Assembly: GCA_947359465.1 (NCBI GenBank)
Contig: OX375875.1
Coordinates: forward strand, 58,529,981 to 58,593,980
Direction of reading: 5' to 3'
Length of the DNA stretch: 64,000 nt
Origin: Metellina segmentata
Taxonomy: Eukaryota > Arthropoda > Arachnida > Araneae > Tetragnathidae
Under the pieces are notes generated by a model. The model was not told the origin of the DNA, ran no database searches, and saw nothing but the letters and a program-made list of their open reading frames with translations. Below are positions 10,860 through 23,845 of the stretch, one piece after another; the first letter of the stretch is position 1; every line of letters starts with the position of its first letter. Made by a program: the position numbers and the translations under genes.

Positions 10860-11720
10860 CATTTAGGGTATAAATATCCTGAGTAGTTAAACTTAAACGC
10901 GGATACAAACTGAGGACTGATTGCAATTTCTATAGAACTCACTTTATCATATGAAACCCCGGCAAGAAAAGTGACGCAAGTCAAAAATAAAATTTTTGAT
11001 CTTATATCATTGAAAAATATGCATGAGGTGCCCCAGCGTGTTATATTACTATTCTATAGATTACAATAGAAGTTACCACCATAAATACTTACCTAAAATT
11101 TAAAAGAAGCCTAGACTATTTCAATATAAGCTTTACAGTATCCTTTAAGTTGATGTTTCTCAAATTCTTCAATTTTCAGTTGTGTCACTTTTTTTGCCAG
11201 GGTGAGATGCATGGATGTCTATTTAAATAATAGATTCTTAGCCTCTGAAAGCACATACATGTATCTGCTTTCGTAGAAGTTACATTTTGGCAATCAGACA
11301 ACTACACAAAAACTATAACAATTAAATACCTCAGCCACAGTAATGAACTGTTTACGTGGTTAAAATACTCGAGTAATATTAAGACAAATATTATTAATAA
11401 TAAAAATAAAACGTACTTATTGAAAACTGATCATAGCTTTCAGGAAACTCGCTTTATCAAACAGGATGTCTATCGAAACCACATTTTTCTTCGCCTCTAT
11501 AATCATATACGTATGCATCGGCTTGCGATGTAGTTATATTTGGACACTAGGTAACACTACACAAACTAAATTAAACACCCTTTAGACACAATTACGCACT
11601 TTTCGTGGTAAAAATATTTGTGTAGTTTCAGGATAAATATTCTGAACAATAAAAATCAAACACACGAGTTTAGAACTGATTGTAGCTTTCAGGAAACTAG
11701 CTTTATCACTCAGTATGTCT
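10860..11720. repeat. Diverged tandem repeat, period about 250 bp
   Basis: The word CTTTCAGGAAACTCGCTTTATCA (shown here as its shared core TTTCAGGAAACT) recurs at about 11439 and 11690. A more diverged relative (ATAGAACTCACTTTATCAT) is near 10933. Each is preceded by a related GATAAATAT...CTGATTG segment. I count about three imperfect units. Confidence 0.55.
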
Positions 11721-12049
11721 ATCGAAATAAATAGTAAACAGGATATTCGTGCAATTTGATTTCCTAGTAGCATTTTCAAAAGTGGAACATCAAATCTTTA
11801 TTCTCTTTTAATGCTAAGTTCTTATAAATCAAATATGCCTGGTTGCACAGAATGAATTCCGACTATTCAGTCATAATGATGAGAAAATATCCGTATCTTC
11901 ATTAATAGGGTGAATACCTCATGGCTTCCCACATTTGCACTACACTCATCAATACCAGGATAGACGAAGGGCCAAGTGTCAGGTCAGATGAACGGTCCCA
12001 CAAGAAATAAAAATATGCACTCCTTTTCCCTTATTAAGTTAACTTCCCG
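11721..12049. other. AT-rich sequence, no gene seen
   Basis: No recognised feature. Confidence 0.45.
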
Positions 12050-12373
12050 AGTTAAAATTCCTTGTTCGAAAAATCCTGCTCTTAAACGAACTGCTACAGG
12101 AACTACAACTCTTCTAAGTCTTCAAACAACAATTCATTGAACTCTCCCCCAATCAACTGTTGACTTCTCTAGATAATTTCAACCTGACTAAACCCACACA
12201 ACCTAATTACCCACATATAACTATAGATACCAACTCAAATGAAACTAACATCTCAGCCGTCCAGTACCATATTGCCGGCGATCCCCTCTCATTATATATG
12301 GCCTTGTGCTACCCCCAATTTTAAATATTTCTAGCTAAACTGTACTTTATGTATACGGGCGTGCAACACTTAA
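12050..12373 (+). repeat. Dispersed repeat, copy 1
   Basis: Shares an ordered set of blocks with 14095-14420: AACGAACTGCTACAG near the start, an Asn/Thr-rich-looking middle, and an end close to CTTTATGTATACGGGCGTGCAA. The class of element is not recognised. Confidence 0.5.
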
Positions 12374-12537
12374 GGTAATGGCAATTTGGTAATTTTTAAT
12401 TAACGCCGTACTAAATCAACAAAACAGGCTATTGATTACGGTGCGGGATCGATCCCTTATGGAAAAGATCCGAGGGCAACACCACGTAATTTTGAACCAT
12501 TGTCAAATGACGAGACAACTCCTGAGCTGCAACTCTT
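12374..12537 (-). repeat. SINE-A 3' half fragment
   Basis: Tail and adjacent body of SINE-A, diverged. It abuts the end of the dispersed repeat at 12373. Confidence 0.75.
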
Positions 12538-14094
12538 ACGGAGTAGTTAAATTTACAGCTCCTACTTCGCAGTGAAATTATCTGGATGTGGGAAAGTGAC
12601 GCAAAAGGTACGTTCAGAGCTACCGACAGATAAGTAAAAAAGTAACAACCAAACTATAACTATAACAGAAGTGAACAGTGAGAAAAGGCTTGGAACTGAA
12701 AACTGCACTAGTGCCTTGACAGAGGATAAGCGCGAAAACTTGGTAAAACAGAGCAGAAAATCCTTGAAGGCTGTATGACGATCTCTATTACCGACGCAAC
12801 CTTTGCAACGGTAAACAAGGTTGCGGATGAGTTTCTGCGACAGTAGGACCCATTCCTAAGTTTGAGACTCTGACGTGACGGTTCCTAAATTTGAATATAC
12901 GCCAGCGTTTTACTGAATATCCTCGGTAAAGTAAATAATCACAGGTTATATCGTTTATTTTTGATATTGCAACATTTCAAAATAATGTTCCTTGTTTGCA
13001 CACAAGTGTATATATCGAAGGGCGCATTATGGAATATATTTGATAGTCCTAAACTTTTCAAAGCTTAAAACTTTTGCGTATGACTTTCAATTCCAAAATG
13101 TAAGTAACGTGGTTTATTGTTGTAAACTATATAACAGCCCGTGCGTGCAAAACATATAAAAGACAATTTTTTACAGCTAGTAGGATGACAAAGATTTTGA
13201 ACCTCCCCTCCGAAAAGAATATGTTCGTCCTATTTTTATTGCACAAAGATCGCGAAATGCGATCACAGTACGAAGCACGCACCTCTGATTTCAAATTCAA
13301 GAGCATTCTTCCATGCCGCCTTTTTCAGCAATCGTAAAATTGCGTTATGAACTTAAATTGTTTTCACACCTCCGAAGACCCGAGGCATAAACCTTGATAT
13401 TTATGAATCAGTTCCCAGAAGAGAATCGAATAAGAATTTTTTTATTGCAACTTCCACTAAAAAACTCGGGAAAGTAAACTAAAAACTTTGCTCCCACAAA
13501 GGCAATAAAATAGCAACACATTGATATGCTAGACTGAGTAATGAAATAAACAAGTAAAAATAAATGTCTCAGTGTACAAGATGTATGGTACGTTCGAAAC
13601 TACCGAGAACAGGTTTGGTTTTTAAGTAGAAAATTGTTTTCGGAATGTATTTTCCACTAGTTGTCCAAGTTAAAGTATAACTACATAAAGTCTAAGGCAT
13701 GGAAATCTAACCTTTCAGGTATTCTACATCACATCGATCACTCATAAATGTGTGGGTGGTTGCACATAATGAACATTTTACCCATAGTAAAATTACCTTT
13801 ATGTTTATATTTATAGTATTTTTACAATTCACACCTACAAGAGGTTCTCACACATCTATTCGTTCTGCAACCTCTAGTCTTTCCTGTCTGATTCTCTTCC
13901 TGTTGAACAATTCCCTCAAGATACTTTCAACATAACGCTTAAGAGTTCTGTTTGTAAACAACTTTAGCTTCCTTCTTCTATACGAATTGCTACAGCAACA
14001 CTACTTCTCCCAGTGTTCGCGATACTTTCAACACACCAATATACAAGATACTACAAGACACTTTAAACACAACGCTTGAGAATTCTGTTTGCGA
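12538..14094. other. No gene seen; part of a 13.9-14.1 kb duplication
   Basis: Mostly AT-rich. About 13895-13990 and 14040-14150 repeat each other (GATACTTTCAACATAACGCTT and CACTTTAAACACAACGCTT types of words), giving a local diverged duplication that leads into the 14095 repeat. Confidence 0.45.
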
Positions 14095-14420
14095 ACAACT
14101 TCTAAAAGAGCTTCCTTCTTCTAAACGAATTGCTACAGCAACTCTACTTCTCCTCGAAGAAGTCCCTCAATGATTCTTCGAATTCTCTCCAATCAAGAAC
14201 CACTCTTGATGATATTCCGTCTTTCTTGGATGAATTCAACTTCAATAAACTTCTTTGCACACATATCACTGAAAATACTACAATCAAAATTGCACTTCTT
14301 AGCTGTCCGGTAACCAAGATGGCGGCAAATACCTCTAAATATGTAGTACCCAATACAACCGCCCAATTAAAAAATATTGCTAGGTGAATTGCGCTTTATG
14401 TACACTTGCGTGCAAATCTT
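14095..14420 (+). repeat. Dispersed repeat, copy 2
   Basis: Second copy of the 12050-12373 repeat, ending near TTTATGTACACTTGCGTGCAA. Small ORFs here on both strands have no domain support. Confidence 0.5.
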
Positions 14421-14439
14421 TACCCCTCTGGTTGTTTCT

Positions 14440-14640
14440 GAGAGGTATCACGTCATTAGAAAAACTGACCAGATCTTGATAAACTAAACATCTCGGCATC
14501 AGGAGAAAGCCTACCAGATCCTGATCTCGTCATCATAAAAAAATCCGTCAGTATCTTGATGACGAGATATCTCGTCTGTAGAAAATTAGCAAAATTGGTC
14601 AGATCTTGATGGACAAGATACCTCGTCAAAACCACTTGGA
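14440..14640. repeat. Dispersed GAGATATCTCGTC-type repeat
   Basis: Contains the exact 16-bp palindrome GACGAGATATCTCGTC at 14561-14576 and several CCAGATCTTGAT words. It is related to the 33-bp array at 31256-32285, including the closing CGTCAAAACCACTTG segment. Confidence 0.7.
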
Positions 14641-15210
14641 GGGTTAAGGATCCCCAAGCTTTTAACCTGCGTTGACATTTTTAACAAATATAAACTTTCC
14701 TGGGCTTCATTCAACCAAGAGGTGGGGAAATGTAATTACTGTCGTGAGAGTTGTGGGATAAAAGGAATGCTATGCTATTAGGAAATATTTTGACGCTATC
14801 ACAGGATTATTGATATGGTGTAAAATTAAATGACAATAAAATGTACATAAAATAAAATGACGATAAAAATAAAATGTAAAATTAAACAATTCTTTAAATA
14901 TTGTTCAAGTTAAATTATTGGTTTGCCAACCATACTCCACATCGTGTCATTGGTAAAGAGAAAAATGAAACATAAAATCTAACTAAATAATCAAAAGAAT
15001 AATATACAATATTTATACATTATTTTTTTAAATCTAAGTACGGATGAGTTTATTTGGGCATTATTTAAAATTTTTAGAATCACACAAACATCTGTCGTTT
15101 GAAAGAATCCTAGAAATGATCCTGCTGGTAGAAGGTCAAAATGGATGGAAGTTGTACGGATATATACGCGTGAACACCTCTGTGATATTTATTGAATCAA
15201 AAACATTAAA
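14641..15210. other. AT-rich sequence, no gene seen
   Basis: A low-complexity ATAAAATGA-rich stretch lies around 14820-14885. Nothing else is recognised. Confidence 0.45.
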
Positions 15211-15212
15211 TA

Positions 15213-16752
15213 CACTCTATAACAAAAAAATCGACGCATCAAGAAGCTGCAGAATTACAGTGGTGCCGGGCTCGATAAACTTGGAACAGCGCTGACTTAT
15301 GGCGCTGGCGTATAGTCTCCAGTGATGAGTCTCGTTTCCAACTGTGTCCCGGCGACAACCACAGATGTATCTGGAGATGTCCAGGGCAGCGTGGGGATCC
15401 TGCCCTTACTATCACACGCCACACAGGACCACAACAGGGCGTTATGGTCTGGTGTGCCATTTCGTTGATAGCCGGACCCCTTTGGTAGTCATTTCTGGCA
15501 CACTTACAGCCCAGCGGTACGAAGACGACATTCTACGACCGGTTGTGTTACTGTTCCTTTTGCGACATCCCTGAGTTACTTTTCAGCAAGATAATGCCCG
15601 GCCGCTTCCGGCACGTGTTGCTATGAATTGTCTTCAAGCTTTCTCAACACTTTTTGGCCAGCTAGGTCTCCTGATCTCTTTTCCATATAGCACATTTGGG
15701 AATTTATGAAAAGGCGATTGCTACCATATCGGAATGTTGACCATTTAGCCTGACAGTTGGAGACAATTTGGTAATAAATTCTGCAGGACATTAGACGGGA
15801 ACTTTTTCAGTCTATGCCACTCCGGGTCATGGTTCCCACACCTTTATCCAAAAAAAATTCAAGGACTTTTAAGGACTTTTCAAAACCAAAAAAATATTTT
15901 TCAAGGACCTAAAATTTTTTATAACGACCTAAAACAAGGTATACACAAAGATTGTCAACTAAAAAGAAAATTATAAGAAAAAAAAATCATTTTTTTTATA
16001 CAACTGATAGTCCAAAAAAGAAAGGTTATTGTAAATTTTGGGAACAATTGAGATTTTCTTTTTTCACAGAACATGATTTTTTTTTTTGCAGAGTGGGCTT
16101 CTTGTTTCAATGTTAACTTTCAGGCTACTTGCACACATATCGATTTCCGTCGTGCGACAAAATATCGTACGATAAATTCTTTTGGTGGCACGAAAAAGAG
16201 TATGAGAAGCGGCGGTCTTAATGGAGACCAGAGGTGTCAACTTAGATGGATAGCCATACTGTGGAGATCTAGACCTAGCATTATAAGTATATCACATAGT
16301 GTCAAAGCGTGAAACACCGGTTTCATTCAGAATGAGGCTCAAATGGCACACATGCTGTGGAGGAAACTAGTCTGGACAATTTCCAATGCAAGACGAAATT
16401 ACACAATTATGTACTTGATAAAAAAATCAAGTACTTTCAAGGACTTTTCACCAAGTTCCGTAATTTTCAAAGACTTTCAAGGGCCCCTAGTTAGGAAAAA
16501 AAAATTCAAGGACTTTTAAGGACTTTTCAAGGACCGTGGGAACCCTGCGGGTGACAGCTTATATCCAGACCAGAGGTGGACCAACGCCTTATTGACTTCC
16601 TCCCTTTGTAGCAATCAAACACTGAAATAAAGCATTCAACCTTTCTTACATTTTAATCGTTTGTTTTTCTACGTATATTCTTCACATCCACCAATTTTTA
16701 TAGCAATCGGACAACTTCTTCTTGGTGCGTCGATTTTATTTGTTATAGAGTA
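15213..16752 (+). mobile_element. Tc1-like element, internally deleted, carrying a MITE
   Basis: Terminal inverted repeats CACTCTATAACAAA... (left) and its diverged complement ending ...GTTATAGAGTA (right), both with an ATCGACGCA(T/C)CAAG segment, are flanked by TA (15211-15212 and 16753-16754). Transposase relics follow the left TIR at once: the N-terminal half is gone, and DESRFQLC and GVMVW-type motifs start near 15310. The frame is broken several times. The catalytic core continues to the insertion point at about 15829 and resumes after 16547 with the family's C-terminal end near 16610. It is dead and old. Confidence 0.8.
15829..16547. mobile_element. hAT-like MITE inserted in the Tc1 element
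   Basis: Ends are TGGTTCCCAC at the left and GTGGGAACCCTG at the right. Both ends also carry ATTCAAGGACTTTTAAGGAC in the same orientation (about 15857 and 16503). The host sequence on either side reads CGGGTCA and CGGGTGA, an imperfect 7-8 bp duplication as expected for hAT elements. The interior has only small ORFs without domains. CAGGGTTCC-type termini are known for hAT elements. Exact end positions are uncertain by a few bases. Confidence 0.65.
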
Positions 16753-17104
16753 TATTTGGAGAGAAAAGTATGTGCTATATATGTACACTGTGTTGCATTT
16801 TTGAATTCCCCATCAAAATTTTTTATCATAAATTGATCATAAAACTTTACTGAAAATAAAAAAAGTTCTAAAATTGTAAAAATATATGCTATCGCTATAC
16901 ATTCATACAGTTTATTGGTAGGGATTTAAACCTGAATTTACATTAAAAAGCTTTCCATTGTTCTAAGTCAACGTGGTTTTGGAAAGGTAAATAATTTTTG
17001 TTGTTTTTCAGCAGTCATATACACAAGTATTTGATCAACACTTGCAAAGAAACTAGTATAATTCAAAAGAGTTCCTATTTATCACAATGATTCTCCTAGT
17101 GGTT
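16753..17104. other. AT-rich sequence, no gene seen
   Basis: No recognised feature. Confidence 0.45.
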
Positions 17105-17275
17105 GTCTAGACTAGATACTTCGAGATTAGAATAAACTAACACGTTGTTGATCTCGTCACCATAAATTAGAAAACCTACAATATTTCGAAACTGAGATAT
17201 CTCGTCATTAGCAAAATTGGTCAGATCTTGATGGACGAGATATCTCGTTAAAACGACTTGAAGCGTATTTCAGCA
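17105..17275. repeat. Dispersed GAGATATCTCGTC-type repeat
   Basis: Related to 14440-14640 and to the 33-bp array: ACTGAGATATCTCGTC, GGTCAGATCTTGATGG and a final GTTAAAACGACTTGAAG segment. Confidence 0.65.
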
Positions 17276-18850
17276 TAAAATTAAAATCAATGGATCTTTA
17301 AAATATGAGTGTATGAATAAGTGTATCTTCAAATTTGATATAATTTTCCAAATTTCTGTAGAAAAAAAATTTAATAGCAGCATTTTACATTTTAAAACAT
17401 TTTATTTTAATTCTTTCTCTGCTCTTTATAGTAAATAATATTTTACTGCTTCAAAACTTTCCTTTTTAATGTTCTATAACCGTATTTCATTCCGTAAAAT
17501 TAGTTACAAACACTAATTTTAAAATAAATCTCAAAACAATTTTTTTTAAGGAAACAATTTTTACTAGAACGTTTTAAGGCTGGTTGGATTTTATGACTCA
17601 AGGGTCATATTTGGCCAAATTGTACCAAACAACGTTGAGTAAATGTACAAACACACACACAAAAAATTCTAACCCAGAAGAGGAATACACGCGGAAGTGT
17701 GGGTAGGTTTGGAATCGGAACAGTACACCAGAACTTTTTATGTTTCGTATTATTACTTATATATGCTTTTAGGCATCAAACATAAAATTTGTAATTGATT
17801 TTATATTATTTCATCAGTGGTTTAGTATGATACATTTTCTGCTTTCTAATCAAATGAAAATTTAGTGTATTTCCCGTTGCTACAAAATGATCAATTTCAA
17901 GATAACTTGAAACACTGATTATGAATACATTTATCAATATAACAGCAATTTTGAAAAGTAGTAAATCTGAACTACTATATAATTCAAAACATATAAGCTT
18001 ATAATGTGAGCTCAAAGTAAGAAAACTCTTCAATTACACTATTATTATTTCATCATACATTTTACAAGCCATACGTAACTGATGAAACATCAATCTGTAA
18101 CGAATATTATACACGTGATACTATAGGATTTATTAAGACAACTACAACGTATTGCTCAAACACTCCAATGGGGATATGGATTTGTTATTAAATATGTTCA
18201 TGCTAATGTTGATCCACAAGTTAAAAATACAACAAAAGAATATGAGTAAAATAAAATAAATAAATTTTATTTCTCATTCGTATCTTTTACAATCAAGTTT
18301 AAAGAAACAAAAACATTCATTGTCATCGAGTTATAGTTATTACTTATTCTATTTATATGTGAGTCGTGTTTTTGTAAAACCGTATTTTACACTTGTATAT
18401 ATATGTAATATTAGTTAAAGGACTGACAGACAATTGAATTTCAACACAATTGATATTTCAAGAATACAAAACTTATGAAATCTGATCTTAAGAGTTGTCC
18501 ACATACAAAGCAAAAATGCTAGAGATCATACAGTAATCGATCTATATCATTTCACTGAAGGCAAAATGGTAGACATCTCTTTTCTTTCATAATTTATGCT
18601 CAATCGTAGCTATATGAATATCGTGAGATCAAATCACGATTATCGTATTACTAAACTTTTGGGGGCACAATATAAACGTGAATGTGACATTAAAAATAAC
18701 AACGCTATGGAATACTGATTTCTTGATTGAGAAACAGATGAAAGATCTATACATGGCCGAGTCTATAAATATGTTTACTCTATATATAACTCAATGTGGG
18801 ATTCCCATCACGAAGCAATGGAAAAACTCCCTCCCCCTTTTAAATGTCAC
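17276..18850. other. AT-rich sequence, no gene seen
   Basis: Only short ORFs in very AT-rich sequence. No splice-supported exon and no element was recognised. Confidence 0.45.
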
Positions 18851-19075
18851 AATTATTGATTCCGTTACAATACTCCCCCGCATGGACGGTTGCCATGACG
18901 ACAAGACATCCCCCAAAAGAGCACGCAGATGAAAACTTTTTAATGCTCCTCGCCATCTCATTGTTTTCTGGGAAAGGATTATTTACGATCCAGAAACCGG
19001 CACGAGACGAAACAAAAACCAAACCGAAACCAACACAATAAAGCTTAAAGAGGCATTGTTAAAAACCACACTCAC

Positions 19076-19197
19076 CCGTAGAAGGGGTCGCAGTAATTTA
19101 CGAGAAGGCCGTAAACCATGTCCGCGGGCCGCAGAATGGACGATGCCTGTACCGGTGCTTGTTCTGCATCGCAAGGGGTAAATGTGGACCGTGCCAT
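19076..19197 (-). CDS. Candidate first coding exon, unknown protein
   Basis: The exon lies in a GC-rich island (about 18850-19600) that contrasts with the AT-rich surroundings. A methionine at 19197-19195 in a fair context (GTGGGATGG) opens a frame of 40 codons plus two bases. It ends at a strong splice donor, GGGTGAGT at 19076/19075. The peptide (for example ILRPADMVYGLLVNYCDPFY) is not low-complexity, and I do not recognise it. The open frame extends further upstream to 19584, so the start is uncertain. The next exon would lie at lower coordinates in phase 2 and was not found. Alternatives are a non-coding promoter island or a different frame. Confidence 0.35.
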
Positions 19198-19250
19198 CCC
19201 ACGCTCTATGCGTACTACTACCCACCGAAGCCGCTTCGATTCATCGCGAT

Positions 19251-19266
19251 CAGCGCCATCTGTCGG
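19251..19266 (-). promoter_or_regulatory. CTCF-like motif
   Basis: Read on the minus strand the sequence is CCGACAGATGGCGCTG, close to the known CTCF core (CCASYAGRKGGCGC type). It lies about 55-70 bp upstream of the candidate start codon in the GC-rich island. Binding is inferred only. Confidence 0.4.
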
Positions 19267-19280
19267 CGGGAGGGGTGGTT

Positions 19281-19290
19281 GCCTTATAGG
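19281..19290 (-). promoter_or_regulatory. TATA-box-like sequence
   Basis: Minus strand CCTATAAGGC, about 85 bp upstream of the candidate start codon at 19197. Its position would suit a promoter with a short leader, but there is no direct support. Confidence 0.3.
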
Positions 19291-19662
19291 GAAAAGAGGG
19301 ATTTTTATTGTTGCTTTATTATTATTATTAGTTTCTGCTGCGGACACTAGTGGTGGCGACATCTTGGAGTGCATGAATGAACGGTGTTGAGGCGGACGAT
19401 AATAGACTTTTCTGTGAAATGTGATGCCAGTTTCGGGCAAGTAAGATGAGTCAGGAAAGGGGCTGCCAATCATCGGTTCGGTTCGCTTTTGCCGGTCTTG
19501 TTGCATATTGATTAGGAGGTGAGGGTACTTGTGAAATTGAGGTGCTACAAGGGAGAAATGTTGGGAGAGTGTTAGGGCTCTCACAAGCGGGTTACTGATA
19601 CCATGGTTCGAAAACCACAGGATGGCCGGGAATTAAACTGATTTTTTATATCTATATGTGTG

Positions 19663-19683
19663 ATATATATATATATATATTTA

Positions 19684-19779
<96 letters not shown>
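19663..19779. repeat. (AT)n microsatellite
   Basis: About 58 dinucleotides with a single interruption near 19681-19685. The ORF on the minus strand is an artefact. Confidence 0.95.
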
Positions 19780-19782
<3 letters not shown>

Positions 19783-19789
19783 CAAGTTT

Positions 19790-22700
19790 TTATGAACGGT
19801 TGTAAAGTTCAATGTGCACTTTTTTGAAGTCGAAACAACACTTGAGTTTTTACCGTTTTCCAACATCTGATGTTTTTTGTTCAGAGCACCAGAGAAACTG
19901 TTTCAAGGATACGTGTTTTTAAAACGTCGAGATCTCGAACAATACTCTTGTACGCACAGATGCCAAAAGTTCAGAGGAGTCAAATACAGAGATTAAGCTG
20001 GCCATGGAATTTGACGTCTCATTCAGTCCAAAAATAAAGAAAAGTTCTCTCACTAGAATTCTTTAATTTTGGACACCTTTACCATAGCCATCCTCTACAT
20101 CTAAAATAATTTGTCCGCACTTATATCTGTTTCTACCAGAATTATCCGGCACTGCTCGGGTTGAATTGGTTAAATATTTGTTTGAAAAGGATCAGAATAT
20201 CCCCTCTTTGGATAGTAGGTCGTAATATAAACATACTGCCAGAAAATAAACCGTATCTTTGTGATCCTTTAAAAGAAATAATTCGTTATAATCTAAATCC
20301 AAAATCATAATTTTTAACGTACAAAATAATGAAACACATAAATACAGCCAGCTATAGCTTCATAAACAAACGAAAATTCGATCATTGAAGAATACGAATA
20401 ATTCTGGAAAGCAAATATTAGAGTAAACGTTTTGGATTTTGACTTCGCATCTACTCATGAATAGAAGAATGCGGAAGGCTTCTGAAACAATATATTGACA
20501 CAGACAATAACGATTTATTTACAAAAAGTACACATATGCATAATTCTTAGGCTCCAATATGACTGCAATATTTTGTGTCAGCTCATATAGATAAATTCAG
20601 AATTCTAAATAGAATTAAAAATGAACTTTATTCTGACTTTGCCAGGTATTCAGTAGTAAAATAAAATTCGTGTTATTAGTGTGTGTTTCGATGGCGTTTT
20701 AAGCATTAGACTCTCCTTGCTCATAAATAAATAAGTTGTAAAAAATTAAATACTTTAAATAACTTTATGAGTATCATATCAAACCAATGTTCTTAAATGA
20801 TATTAAAATTGTGAAAATAATTAAAAAATCAGTTCAACACAAGTATTAACACACGTATTTGAATTCAAATCCTTTAGATAGTTTTTTTGGAAAATTTGTT
20901 TTACCAGCCATACTCTCTTGTGATATAGAGATGACCGGGGACAGTTGAACCATTTTTGACAAAATCGCTCTCTGTGACAACATTTTGACCTCAGCGTATT
21001 TGACAGTATGCCTTAATTGAACCTTAGTTATCATTATAAACTTTTAAGAAACGCTTTTTGTTCTGAACTAAGGTAAAATTGCATAAAAGATAAATCCTTT
21101 AATCGCAAAGATATCAAGGTGCATATTTACACCGATTTGTGCATTTGATCGTGGGAATTCTATTATGTATCGTCATTGATGGGTAAATAAAATTCAGGAA
21201 ATCTTTCATCTTCCCAGAAGAAAGAAGTAGACCCAGATAAACATGCATCAATCAAATATGCATTCCATACAGAGCCCAGGTTAATCGCTTTATGACAAGC
21301 GCTGACAGTTCCAGAAAAGGATGCTTTTTAAATAAATGATAGTTTATTATACTTCAATTCAATTGAAGTGTTCCGGTCAACATAATGATGTCAGGAAAAT
21401 ATAGTCCTTTGTGAAAGAAATATAAACGACATATTCAAGAGGACCAAAATAATTTCTTACGAGTGAGTATTTCCTGAATGTTTAAGAAAACAAGAACTTT
21501 TTAACAATGAATAAATCATTAAAATTGGATTTTTTTTTTAAACTTGAAAATAACAAGTCTAAAAAATTGGAAAAGTGACTATCATTATATTATGCGAAAC
21601 TCTTCAATTGCTTAAATTTAACATTCGTGATCAAATGAGATGATGATACAGGGCTTCGATTTGAATGACATTTTTATTGTTTTATAAACCTGATCATTTT
21701 TCTAGTCTCTTCAAGGATTGTTTGAAGTTAGGGGACTTTTTGCGGAAGGAAAATACAAAATACCAAAACATGACTCTAATCTACCTGTTTTCTGACTATG
21801 GAAACGGAATTCCTGAAGATGGCAACATTTCTTGTATGAACGAAAAGAGGACGTCATCGAAAATCTGGAACCTGCGTATGATCATTCATTTGATTACACT
21901 AAAATCACTTCCAGGTCCTAGTTTTTGGAACTTCCTTTATTTCCTCTTTCATAATATCATTACACATATTTATGTATATTTACTAATTTTATAGGTGAAA
22001 TCGTAAGTACGGATGAATTGGGACGTATTTGATATTACAGGTCACGTTGATACTACATTTGCTGTACGTGTTTTGACATAATTTGTTATTAAGTTTATTT
22101 CATGGCATGTGCTGTATGACAGGAATTTGTGATAGTTTTATGTCGATTACTATGTATCAAAAAAAAATTCTTCTAAATGTATTACTGGAAATCAAAACCG
22201 CTACACCATGAAGAAAGCTTCCAATCGACTTGGAATTTGCGCAACGAGTAGATCGTAGAGGGATTTGTAAATGATTAGAATTATAGCGTATAATCGAATC
22301 ATGTGAGCAACTAGTATCTCCTCTAAGCACCATAAAAAGGGGAAATAGAAAGCGGGTTTAAGTGTAGGAAATTGTGTGTTTTTCCTGTTCCTTTGTACAA
22401 GTTTTTCTATGTCTCGTCTAAATACTTCAGTCATACCAGCACATTTTTGAGTTGGAAAGGGAAAGAATTGTGGCTTATCCTTACGAGAAATCAAGTATCG
22501 CGTTTAGCTAAATCAAGCCACATCGATGTGAATATAGAATCGATGGCTGCATTCAGAATGAACTTTTCAATGTGAACGATAACAGCAGCCTCGTCCCTCC
22601 ACCAAATGAGAGGACATATTCCTTGAGAGCGAGGCTATTACGTATGGCATTGCATCATCAGTAACTCTAGTTCAACAATTAATTAGAACTGTGTGTGTGG

Positions 22701-22849
22701 CGACAGACTGCGTAACTCTTGCATAATTCATCGCCTCACAAGTCCGTCTTCTGGCGTTATATTTGGCACCATTGGATTCTAATTACGCGCCATTGGATTC
22801 TAATTCTGCGCCCAATTAGTACGCTATCCCGGTATCCTAAACAGCCACC
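19790..22849. other. Long AT-rich stretch without recognised genes
   Basis: Several ORFs of 60-110 codons occur on both strands (for example 21665-21994 plus and 22201-22494 minus). Their composition is what AT-rich non-coding DNA gives, with no domain or flanking splice signal that I can support. Confidence 0.45.
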
Positions 22850-23240
22850 ACTATATCTCTAAAGTTTTGGAGGCCGTTGTCTTTCCCTTATGTTCAGGGC
22901 TTGCCTGTGACCAATTTTCATCAGGACAATGCATGACCGTATGTGGCATTCAATGAACAATTCCTCTGCCGATCGGGTTTCACTTCTTCCTTGGCCCCTT
23001 CGTTCAGCTGATCTGTGGCCTATTTAACATGCCAGATCGTTGAACGTCCAACGATTGGCGTTCCACAGACTACACGCGAATACAGATGAACATAGGTAAC
23101 GTGTAGACGAAGCAGGAACTGGCAGATCCCAAACACCCATCCAAAGCATCTTTATTTCAATGCCGATACATGTAGCAGTAGTTATTACCAGCCCATGGCG
23201 GCTACACAAATTCCTGATTTATTCTATCTCCGCAAGTTGA
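22850..23240 (+). pseudogene. Tc1-like transposase relic, C-terminal part
   Basis: In broken frames one can read the second catalytic motif (FHQDNA near 22917), a degraded version of the third-motif region near 23000-23030, and a C-terminal stretch near 23150-23210. There are stops and frameshifts throughout. TIRs were not identified. Confidence 0.6.
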
Positions 23241-23845
23241 ACGGAGCTGTAATTTCAATCATCTTGTCATTATGGCATATGCTATTTGTATAACAATTAA
23301 GGCTTTGATATCTCTCGTGTGAACCATGATGTTTTTTCGATGGTCAGCAGTGTAGAACCTTCAACAATATTTCATCAATGAATCCTATCATTGATTCCTA
23401 ATGATTTGTGTTCAATCGGTTTTTCGCAAAACAGTGCATTTTTAAAAGGTTTTAGAGGAAATACATAAAGGTGTTTAAAATAAAAGCAGAGAAATAGGCA
23501 CGATGACTACATTTTGAAAATTTCTGAAGAAATGACTTTTACTGATTTTCGAAATTATTTATAGGGGTTGTAACCATTATATATATTTTTTCCATTAAGC
23601 TGTTCTAGATATACTATATTGCAACTTAACACAAAAGTATAAAACTTTTTCTATTTCTTTTCTTTTCATTATAATTATTTATCAATCAGTGCAGATTAAA
23701 AGAGCTATAAGGGCACAGACAACATTATCTTTCTGTGTGTCAAGATTGCCTTTTTAAAATTCAGAAATGTCTTGAAATTAGATGGGAAAAATCACGCGTT
23801 TAATAAGTTGTATAAAATTTCTTTGTTCAGATCTTTGATTATATG
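23241..23845. other. AT-rich sequence, no gene seen
   Basis: No recognised feature. Confidence 0.45.

Noticed and set aside
19072..19584. 170-codon ORF as a full gene
   Set aside because: Its upstream part is Pro/Asn-rich with a run of AAT repeats and crosses the likely promoter; only the last 40 codons before the donor look exon-like.
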